From NCBI GenBank assembly GCA_021826605.1, contig JAKAZF010000271.1, forward strand, positions 1 through 5,051: a DNA stretch of 5,051 nt, written 5' to 3'. Below, one piece after another: positions 1 to 4,576 of the stretch. The stretch's first letter is position 1; every line of letters begins with the position of its first letter. The position numbers and the translations under genes were made by a program. A model generated the notes under the pieces. That model searched no databases. It saw only the letters and a program-made list of their open reading frames with translations, and was not told the DNA's origin. This stretch comes from Planctomycetota bacterium (GTDB taxonomy: Bacteria > Planctomycetota > Phycisphaerae > WQYP01).

Positions 1-636
1 AATAAATACCAGATTCCATATCTCCATGACGCGCGGATCGGTGCCGTTCACCTGCGGGCCGCCAGTCATATCCGCGGTGCGGTCGATGAATATCTCCGTG
101 CAGGGACCGCACGGGCCGGTCTCGCCCATTTCCCAGAAATTCTCATCGACAAACCGGTGAATGTGATGATCCGGTAAGCCGGCGATCTGCTTCCACAACT
201 GTGCCGCCTCATCATCCGCCGGAACATTATCCGCGGGATTGCCGGCGTAAACCGTTACATGCAGCCGCAGCGGATTGATCTGCCAGACCTCGGTTAAAAG
301 TTTCCAGGCCATTTCGATAGCGCCGGCTTTGAAATAATCGCCGAAGCTCCAGTTGCCGAGCATTTCAAAAAAAGTGTGATGCCGCCGTGAGCGGCCCACA
401 TCATCAAGATCATTATGTTTGCCGCCTGCGCGGATGCACTTTTGCGTATTGGCCACACGTTTCCAGGGGGCGGTAGCGGTGCCGAGAAAATAAGGTTTGA
501 ACTGATTCATGCCCGCATTGGTAAACAGCAATGTCGGATCATCATGCGGCACCACCGGACTGGACGGCACGAAGGTGTGCCCGTTCTGGCTGATAAAAAA
601 ATCAATAAATTGCTTGCGTATCTCACGCGATGTCAT
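1..636 (-). CDS. alaS: Alanyl-tRNA synthetase, N-terminal part (cut by left window edge)
   Basis: Charges tRNA-Ala with alanine in the cytoplasm, using ATP; a class II aminoacyl-tRNA synthetase. The frame runs unbroken for 212 codons from ATG at 636 to base 1 and continues outside the window, so only the catalytic N-terminal part is visible (the full enzyme is usually about 870-900 residues). Recognisable segments in order: [15 protein letters not shown] at residues 38-52, [16 protein letters not shown] at 66-81, the class II motif 2 region [19 protein letters not shown] at 85-103, [16 protein letters not shown] at 168-183, and a segment ending [12 protein letters not shown] at 200-211. These are AlaS hallmarks, so the identity is essentially certain. 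The start is fixed by an AGGAG eight bases upstream. It is the last gene of the minus-strand run, 99 bases after coaC, and that gap holds a possible promoter of its own. No frameshift or missing core motif is seen in this part. Confidence 0.97.
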   Translation of the reverse strand, partial: MTSREIRKQFIDFFISQNGHTFVPSSPVVPHDDPTLLFTNAGMNQFKPYFLGTATAPWKRVANTQKCIRAGGKHNDLDDVGRSRRHHTFFEMLGNWSFGDYFKAGAIEMAWKLLTEVWQINPLRLHVTVYAGNPADNVPADDEAAQLWKQIAGLPDHHIHRFVDENFWEMGETGPCGPCTEIFIDRTADMTGGPQVNGTDPRVMEIWNLVFI

Positions 637-644
637 GCGCGTAA

Positions 645-649
645 CTCCT
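645..649 (-). promoter_or_regulatory. Ribosome-binding site of alaS
   Basis: On the minus strand an AGGAG core (within CAGGAGT) lies eight bases before the ATG at 636. This is a strong match to the anti-Shine-Dalgarno sequence at good spacing and supports that start for alaS. Confidence 0.8.
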
Positions 650-671
650 GTGAACCAAACTGGAATGGGGC

Positions 672-680
672 ATTCTAACA
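672..680 (-). promoter_or_regulatory. Possible extended -10 promoter before alaS
   Basis: On the minus strand the sequence TGTTAGAAT matches the extended -10 pattern TGnTATAAT with one mismatch. The -10 hexamer TAGAAT lies at 672-677. Transcription would start near 665, giving a leader of about 28 bases that holds the alaS ribosome-binding site. No good -35 hexamer is seen 16-18 bases upstream, so the call rests on the extended -10 alone. If real, it would let alaS be transcribed independently of the upstream genes. Confidence 0.28.
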
Positions 681-704
681 GGATATGCGGAAATTTGCTT
701 CCCA

Positions 705-718
705 TTTCCTGCAGGAAA
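705..718. repeat. 14-base perfect palindrome in the coaC-alaS gap
   Basis: TTTCCTGCAGGAAA equals its own reverse complement. It lies 18 bases after the coaC stop and about 25 bases upstream of the possible alaS -10. Having no loop, it is more likely a dimeric protein-binding site than an RNA hairpin, but it could also be chance. There is no U-tract after it, so it is not an intrinsic terminator. Confidence 0.45.
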
Positions 719-735
719 GTGGATATGAACTGATT

Positions 736-1290
736 TTATGGAATTGCCACGCGGGCCTTAATCATCTGGATAATGGCGTCCGGCTCGCTCATCCGGCCAA
801 CGCCAATCGTTCGGCACGCCTGCCATCCGGACTCCGGCCCGATCATTGCAATGTGGCGCGAACGCAGTAAGGCTACGTTAGCCTGTACCGCAGGGTTATT
901 CCACATTTGCTCATTCATGGCAGGGACCAGCAGCAGTTTTTCGGGTTCCGCCGCCAGCAGCAACGTGCTAACCAAGTCATCCGCCAGGCCGTGTGCGATT
1001 TTCCCGATCATATTGGCCGTCGCGGGCGCAACAACAATCAGATCCGCCTGCTGTGCCAGTTGGATATGCTGGGGATCCTGACTGTCCGGATTATCAAACA
1101 TATCCGTATGTACAGCATGTCCCGAAAGTGCTTCAAAGGTCAGAGCACCGACAAATTTCAGCGATTCAGCCGTCATGGCCACATCCACGCTGTACTGCTG
1201 CTGCGCCAGTTGGCTGACTACCTGGCACACTTTATAGGCGGCAATGCCCCCGCAGACACACACCAGAATTTTTCGCTGTGTGCTGTTCAT
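736..1290 (-). CDS. coaC: Phosphopantothenoylcysteine decarboxylase (stand-alone CoaC flavoprotein)
   Basis: FMN-dependent decarboxylation of 4'-phospho-N-pantothenoylcysteine to 4'-phosphopantetheine in coenzyme A synthesis. The 184-residue protein is one HFCD-family Rossmann-like domain: GGIAAYK at 14-20; the catalytic histidine at H75 in HIQLAQQADLIVVAPATAN (75-93); KIAHGLADDL at 97-106; PAMNEQMWNNP at 123-133 with the active-site N126; and the substrate clamp ACRTIGVGRM at 158-167 with C159. These correspond to His75, Asn125 and Cys158 of E. coli Dfp. The usual clamp reads ACGxxGxGRM, so R160 replaces a glycine. In most bacteria this domain is fused to the CoaB synthetase (about 400 residues in all). 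Here the frame stops at TAA (736-738), at the domain boundary, and alaS follows after 99 bases, so CoaB must be encoded elsewhere. The ATG at 1290 has GGAG 12 bases upstream, a little far. Other HFCD flavoproteins (EpiD-like, UbiX-like) are less likely given the PAMN and clamp motifs and the rpoZ-gmk neighbourhood. Confidence 0.92.
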   Translation of the reverse strand: MNSTQRKILVCVCGGIAAYKVCQVVSQLAQQQYSVDVAMTAESLKFVGALTFEALSGHAVHTDMFDNPDSQDPQHIQLAQQADLIVVAPATANMIGKIAHGLADDLVSTLLLAAEPEKLLLVPAMNEQMWNNPAVQANVALLRSRHIAMIGPESGWQACRTIGVGRMSEPDAIIQMIKARVAIP

Positions 1291-1359
1291 AAGCCGTGTA
1301 CACTCCGAAATCGTGAGGCTCTATCCGGTGTCATCCCGCCGCGATGCCAAGAGGTATGT

Positions 1360-1596
1360 TTATTTATGGCCCAGGGCTTCCGCAGGCTTGGTCATATTGC
1401 TTTTTTCAAAATCAATGCTGACTTTACCTTGAAGAATTTCATCCAGAACCACTTCCATATCGCTGCGGCCATTGCGCTCCACCAGCGGCCTCTGGCCTTC
1501 GATCAGCTCCGCCAGACGGTGTTGCACCAACGCACACAGCTTAAATCGGCCGCCAAGTTTATGTACAATGTCATCGCTCTTAATTGCTTCGATCAT
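1360..1596 (-). CDS. rpoZ: DNA-directed RNA polymerase omega subunit
   Basis: Small subunit that clamps the beta-prime subunit and helps RNA polymerase assembly. The 78-residue product begins MIEAIKSDDIV, carries GGRFKL at 15-20 (equivalent to the NRFxL core of omega), an amphipathic stretch CALVQHRLAELIEG at 21-34, and an EVVLDEILQGKV segment at 48-59. It lacks the ARVTVEDCL start of the proteobacterial form and resembles, from memory, the planctomycete-type omega. An ATG start at 1596 is chosen because AGGAG lies 10 bases upstream. An upstream in-frame TTG at 1647 would add 17 residues (a W/R/P-rich stretch) with no family counterpart and would place the strong ribosome-binding site inside the gene. 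It lies between gmk (107-base gap) and coaC (69-base gap), the classical gmk-rpoZ-coaBC order, which supports a call that would be weaker from this short protein alone. Confidence 0.88.
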   Translation of the reverse strand: MIEAIKSDDIVHKLGGRFKLCALVQHRLAELIEGQRPLVERNGRSDMEVVLDEILQGKVSIDFEKSNMTKPAEALGHK

Positions 1597-1606
1597 GTCG
1601 TATATG

Positions 1607-1611
1607 CTCCT
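1607..1611 (-). promoter_or_regulatory. Ribosome-binding site that decides the rpoZ start
   Basis: Minus-strand AGGAG sits 10 bases before the ATG at 1596. It selects this ATG over the in-frame TTG at 1647. Confidence 0.75.
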
Positions 1612-1626
1612 GAAACTATTCCAACC

Positions 1627-1640
1627 GGGCGGTCGCGCCC
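1627..1640 (-). other. GC-rich hairpin in the rpoZ leader
   Basis: On the minus strand GGGCG and CGCCC form a perfect 5-base-pair stem around the four-base loop CGAC. It ends 15 bases upstream of the rpoZ ribosome-binding site. The bases after it (GGTTGGAATAG) contain no U-tract, so it is not a terminator. It could affect translation or mRNA processing, or may have no role. Confidence 0.35.
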
Positions 1641-1675
1641 ATTGCAAATTTTACTTTTTCCGGCCAACGTGCCAT

Positions 1676-1700
1676 AAAAAACTTCAACAGATTTCTGTCG
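1676..1700 (-). terminator. Weak intrinsic-terminator-like hairpin after gmk
   Basis: Minus-strand CGACAG and CUGUUG can form a 6-base-pair stem (one G-U pair) with the loop AAAU at 1685-1700. Three bases later a run of six U follows (1676-1681). It begins three bases after the gmk stop codon. The stem is short and not GC-rich, so at best it would give partial termination between gmk and rpoZ, reducing read-through into rpoZ-coaC-alaS. Confidence 0.25.
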
Positions 1701-1703
1701 TGA

Positions 1704-2279
1704 TTACCTTTGTATGGTTTGCACAAAGCTGATCAATTCAGCGATGGTCTCTTCCAGGACGCGGTTGACCACTTTTATCCGGTACGCCCCGGACTGTTCA
1801 GCGAGGGCAATTTCCTGTTTGGCCTGCCGAAGCCGCGTTTCAATTACTTCCGGTTCATCGCGACCGCGTTCCCGCAGGCGCCGGGTTAATTCCTCTTCGC
1901 CGGGCGGTAGAATAAATACTCCGACTGCCTGGGGAAACATTTTGCCAATCTGAATACCGCCCTGAATGTCTATTTCCAGCAGCACCGTCCGCCCTAGCGC
2001 CAAGGCATCCAATACGGGTTGTCGCAGTGTCCCGTACCAATGCCCAAACACCCTAGCATATTCAAGAAATTCATTATTTGCAACACGTTGCTTAAATTCA
2101 TTCTCATTTATGAATAAATATTGCTTTCCCCATTGATCCTGCGGCTTGCCGGCCCGAGTTGTTGCCGAAAGTGCGAATTGGGCGGGCAGGTCCCTGGCCA
2201 GGCGGTTGCACACCGTGGATTTTCCCACGCCCGACGGCCCTGATACAAAAAGAAGCAACCCTTGTTTGCTGTTTTCCAT
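1704..2279 (-). CDS. gmk: Guanylate kinase
   Basis: Phosphorylates GMP to GDP with ATP in the cytoplasm, an essential step to GTP and dGTP. The 191-residue product shows the P-loop GPSGVGKST at 14-22, SATTR at 38-42, Y54, NEFLEYARVFGHWYGT at 69-84 (E70 and Y82 in the GMP site), EIDIQGG at 102-108 with the catalytic-site D104, the lid arginines in RRLRERGRDEPEVIETRL (133-150), and YRIKVVN at 166-172. Odd points: the usual TTRxPRxGE signature reads TTRAGKPQD, so lysine 45 stands where the second GMP-phosphate arginine normally is, and the VVND segment reads VVNR. Length is normal (about 190-210). The frame also opens one codon earlier with TTG at 2282. The ATG at 2279 is preferred, with a weak GGAA eight bases upstream. 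It follows yicC after 67 bases, the conserved yicC-gmk pairing. Confidence 0.95.
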   Translation of the reverse strand: MENSKQGLLLFVSGPSGVGKSTVCNRLARDLPAQFALSATTRAGKPQDQWGKQYLFINENEFKQRVANNEFLEYARVFGHWYGTLRQPVLDALALGRTVLLEIDIQGGIQIGKMFPQAVGVFILPPGEEELTRRLRERGRDEPEVIETRLRQAKQEIALAEQSGAYRIKVVNRVLEETIAELISFVQTIQR

Positions 2280-2346
2280 CAATTAATTTCCGTGCCTGGT
2301 AAATGTTAATGCCGGGTACTACGGTTCTTACCCCGTGCGGTCGTGA

Positions 2347-3243
2347 CTACTCGACGTTCTGGACCTGTTCCTTGATGCGGTCAATAATTCCTTTGATCTG
2401 CATGCAGAGTTTTGCGATCTTGCCGTCGCTGGCTTTGCTGCCGATGGTATTGGCCTCGCGCAGCATTTCCTGCGCGATAAACTCCAGCGTTCGGCCCACC
2501 TGATTTTCTTTTTCCGCCAAACCGTTAAAGTGCTCAAGATGCCCCGAAAGCCGCGAGATTTCTTCACTGATATCCGCCCGTTCGGAAAACAAGGCCACTT
2601 CCCGTAAAAGATCTGTATCAGATAATGACAGCTTCGCGTCTCCCACCAACTGCATCACCCGTGCCCGCAGCCTCTGGTGATATTGCTGGGCAATCTGCGG
2701 TGCCTGCTGCCGGATGATTTCAAGCGAGGTGGCTATTTCGTCAAGATGCGATTTTAAATCTTTCCAAAGCGCTTCCCCTTCGCGCTTGCGCATCTGAACA
2801 ACCTGCCCCAACGCATCTGCAGTCAGGCGGTTAATGACATCGCGCCGGTGCTGGTGATCCGGTTCGGCGGTTCCACGGTTGGGCGATTCACACACCCCCG
2901 GCAAAAGCAGCAGGTCGGTTAGATCAATGGTCATCGGTGCGGGCGAATCCTTGGCCAGTCGCGCCAAATCCTGCATTTCTTTAAGGTAATACTGGGCGGC
3001 TTCCCGATTAACCACAGCCGCCGTGCCCGCGGGCAGTACCACAGTAACGGTTAGATTTATGGAGCCGCGGCAGAGTTGCTGCCGCACCAGTTTATCGATC
3101 TCCGGTTCGCAATCCGCCAGTTCATCGGGGAGGCGAACAGAGACTTTCAGAAATCGGTTATTCACCGAACGAATTTCCACCTGGCAGAAAAAATTTTCCT
3201 CTTCCAGACTCGCTCTGCCGTAACCGGTCATGCTGATGATCAT
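2347..3243 (-). CDS. yicC: YicC family endoribonuclease-type protein
   Basis: Member of the YicC/YloC family. Proteins of this family have been linked to RNA cleavage and small-RNA turnover in E. coli; the precise role in this organism is unknown. The 298-residue protein has full family length. The N-terminal domain starts MIISMTGYGRA (1-11) and has VEIRSVNNRFLKV at 22-34 and the MRKREGEAL segment at 151-159. A helical middle region follows (about 160-205). The C-terminal domain carries REVALFSERADISEEI (214-229), RLSGHLEHF (231-239), VGRTLEFIAQEMLREANTI (249-267), GSKASD (268-273) and the typical end EQVQNVE (292-298). These are the most conserved blocks of the family, so the assignment is firm. 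The ATG at 3243 has GGAG five bases upstream (3249-3252). It starts 16 bases after the secG stop, suggesting co-transcription. Its neighbour gmk is its usual partner in many bacteria. Confidence 0.95.
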   Translation of the reverse strand: MIISMTGYGRASLEEENFFCQVEIRSVNNRFLKVSVRLPDELADCEPEIDKLVRQQLCRGSINLTVTVVLPAGTAAVVNREAAQYYLKEMQDLARLAKDSPAPMTIDLTDLLLLPGVCESPNRGTAEPDHQHRRDVINRLTADALGQVVQMRKREGEALWKDLKSHLDEIATSLEIIRQQAPQIAQQYHQRLRARVMQLVGDAKLSLSDTDLLREVALFSERADISEEISRLSGHLEHFNGLAEKENQVGRTLEFIAQEMLREANTIGSKASDGKIAKLCMQIKGIIDRIKEQVQNVE

Positions 3244-3259
3244 CTGAACTCCGAACCCA

Positions 3260-3685
3260 TCACGGATGCGTCGCCGTGGATTTGGCCGGTGTGGCCGGGC
3301 CGCTAACTGGAACTTTGCCTGCCGTCGCAGGCTTGGAAACCGTCGTGCTGGTTGTGGCCGCGGTTGGTGCGGCGGTCTGTGTTGCGGTTGGCGTCGCTGC
3401 GCTTTTCGTCATGGCGGGCTGAGTTGTCGCAGCCGGGCGTGAGGTGGCGACAGGCGTTTTCCCCTGCACCATCCAATTCAATCCGATTGCCAGGAACATA
3501 AACAATACAAAAAGTACGACGGTAATCGTGGTAAACACGTCACCGGTCTTGGTGCCGAAAGCCGACCCGCCTCCGCCGGCGCCAAAGGCACCGATCAGGC
3601 CGCCGCCGCGTCCGCGTTGCAGCAGAATTACAAAAATCATCACGATGCCCAGAAGCACCAGCAAGATGGAAAAAAATGTTGTCAT
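3260..3685 (-). CDS. secG: SecG subunit of the Sec translocon, with long Ala/Thr/Pro tail
   Basis: Accessory membrane subunit of SecYEG that assists SecA-driven protein export. The 141-residue product has two membrane segments (about 4-22 and 52-72) joined by the family loop [10 protein letters not shown] (21-30), a Gly-rich stretch (32-40) and [11 protein letters not shown] (41-51). These loop motifs and the neighbouring tpiA identify it. SecG is usually 75-110 residues; here a tail from about residue 75 to 141 is roughly half Ala and Thr with many Pro, Ser and Lys and no hydrophobic segment, so it is probably disordered. By the two-span topology known for E. coli SecG it would lie outside the cytoplasmic membrane. 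The tail contains small repeats (the eight-base string at 3360-3367 recurs at 3384-3391, 24 bases apart and in frame). The ATG at 3685 has AAGGA 10 bases upstream. It starts 42 bases after tpiA stops, a common tpiA-secG arrangement. Confidence 0.92.
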   Translation of the reverse strand: MTTFFSILLVLLGIVMIFVILLQRGRGGGLIGAFGAGGGGSAFGTKTGDVFTTITVVLFVLFMFLAIGLNWMVQGKTPVATSRPAATTQPAMTKSAATPTATQTAAPTAATTSTTVSKPATAGKVPVSGPATPAKSTATHP

Positions 3686-3695
3686 GAACCTGTTA

Positions 3696-3700
3696 TCCTT
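3696..3700 (-). promoter_or_regulatory. Ribosome-binding site of secG
   Basis: Minus-strand AAGGA lies 10 bases before the ATG at 3685, within the 42-base tpiA-secG gap. It supports the start and independent re-initiation at secG within a shared message. Confidence 0.6.
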
Positions 3701-3727
3701 GAGCCGTCAGCTCTGTTACCCGTTTGC

Positions 3728-4504
3728 TTAATGTCCCGCCTGCGCGGCAATGGCGGCTTGCACAATACCCATAAACTCATCCGCCATCAGGCTGGCTCCG
3801 CCAATGAGCAGGCCGTCAATATCGGCCTGCGCCAAAAGTTCCGCGGCGTTGGCTTTCTTGGCTGATCCACCATATTGGATACGGATGTGTTGGGCCATCT
3901 CATGGCCATATTTTTCTCCCAGTTTGGTCCGGATAAACCCGTGGACTTCCTGGGCTTGTGTCGGAGTGGCCGTTAACCCCGTGCCAATGGCCCATACCGG
4001 TTCGTAGGCAATAACCAGGTGGCCGGCTTCGGCGCTGGCGGCGGAAACATGCGCCAGGGCCGCCTCAAGTTGCCGGCCCACGACTTCAACCGTCTTGAAG
4101 TGCTTGCGTTGTTCGAGGGTTTCACCCACGCACAGAATCACCCCAAGGCCTTCGGTTACAATGGCATGGGCTTTCTTGCCCACCACCTCATCGGTTTCAC
4201 CTAAAATATGCCGCCGTTCACTATGGCCGGCCAGCACATATTTCACGCCCATGTCCCGCAGCATCGCCACGCTGACTTCGCCGGTGAAGGCACCCTTTTT
4301 CTCAAAATAAACATTCTGTGCGCCAAGGAATATTTTCGAGTCAAGGACCGCGCGTACCGCCTCCAGATGCACCAGCGTCGGAATGACGCTGATTTCCACC
4401 GGGCAGGAAGATGGCGTCTGGGCGACAATTTTAGAAGCCAGATCCACACTTTCCGCGCGGTCCAGATTCATTTTCCAGTTTCCGGCAATTAAAAATTTTC
4501 GCAC
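3728..4504 (-). CDS. tpiA: Triosephosphate isomerase
   Basis: Interconverts dihydroxyacetone phosphate and glyceraldehyde 3-phosphate in glycolysis and gluconeogenesis; a cytoplasmic TIM barrel, usually dimeric. With the chosen GTG start the product is 258 residues (family about 250-256). Catalytic residues are all present: N9 and K11 in AGNWKMN (7-13), H94 in AGHSERR (92-98), and E168 in AYEPVWAIGTG (166-176), followed by the phosphate-gripping loop 6. GAQNVYFEKKGAFTGEVS (61-78), ILCVGE (123-128) and the phosphate-binding YGGS (211-214) are also intact. The frame is open further upstream (ATG at 4519, GTG at 4555). The GTG at 4504 is preferred because GGAG stands nine bases before it and the protein then begins with the typical (M)RKFLIAGNWKMN. 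The ATG at 4519 has no visible ribosome-binding site. It lies 72 bases after aroF and 42 before secG. Confidence 0.96.
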   Translation of the reverse strand: MRKFLIAGNWKMNLDRAESVDLASKIVAQTPSSCPVEISVIPTLVHLEAVRAVLDSKIFLGAQNVYFEKKGAFTGEVSVAMLRDMGVKYVLAGHSERRHILGETDEVVGKKAHAIVTEGLGVILCVGETLEQRKHFKTVEVVGRQLEAALAHVSAASAEAGHLVIAYEPVWAIGTGLTATPTQAQEVHGFIRTKLGEKYGHEMAQHIRIQYGGSAKKANAAELLAQADIDGLLIGGASLMADEFMGIVQAAIAAQAGH

Positions 4505-4513
4505 CTTTTTTAT

Positions 4514-4517
4514 CTCC
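4514..4517 (-). promoter_or_regulatory. Ribosome-binding site that decides the tpiA start
   Basis: Minus-strand GGAG lies nine bases before the GTG at 4504. It overlaps the alternative ATG at 4519 (ATGGAG), so that ATG and this site are unlikely both to be used as start and binding site. It favours the GTG start, which also fits the family N-terminus. Confidence 0.65.
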
Positions 4518-4544
4518 ATTCGTTTGAATCTATTGCATTCACAG

Positions 4545-4563
4545 GGCCGCCACACAGCCGGCC
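4545..4563 (-). other. Hairpin in the aroF-tpiA gap
   Basis: Minus-strand GGCCG and CGGCC can pair as a 5-base-pair stem around a nine-base loop. No U-tract follows, so it is not an intrinsic terminator. The rest of this 72-base gap shows no convincing promoter. It may be a minor structure in an aroF-tpiA transcript or have no function. Confidence 0.25.
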
Positions 4564-4576
4564 GTCCGAAGTATTT

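Noticed and set aside
1291..1359. Regulatory element in the rpoZ-coaC gap
   Set aside because: Beyond a GGAG before coaC, no hairpin with U-tract or promoter pattern was seen.
1597..1647. N-terminal extension of rpoZ from TTG at 1647
   Set aside because: No omega family counterpart for the extra 17 residues, and the AGGAG at 1607-1611 points to the ATG at 1596.
1616..1675. 19-codon minus-strand frame (ATG to TAG) in the gmk-rpoZ gap
   Set aside because: Only a weak GAAG six bases upstream, no family resemblance, and too short to call. It is mentioned only as part of the gap structure.
907..1677. Plus-strand open frame of 256 codons
   Set aside because: It runs antisense across coaC, the coaC-rpoZ gap and rpoZ, whose protein motifs are clear. 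Its translation has no recognisable domain, and no convincing upstream signal was seen. Treated as a shadow frame.
2283..2346. Terminator or promoter in the yicC-gmk gap
   Set aside because: A 5-base-pair GGGTA/TACCC stem with a ten-base loop can form but has no U-tract, and no paired -35/-10 elements are visible at proper spacing.
3360..3391. Direct repeat in the secG tail as a mobile or CRISPR-like repeat
   Set aside because: Two copies of an eight-base string 24 bases apart, in frame within low-complexity Ala/Thr/Pro coding sequence, are explained by the repetitive protein tail.
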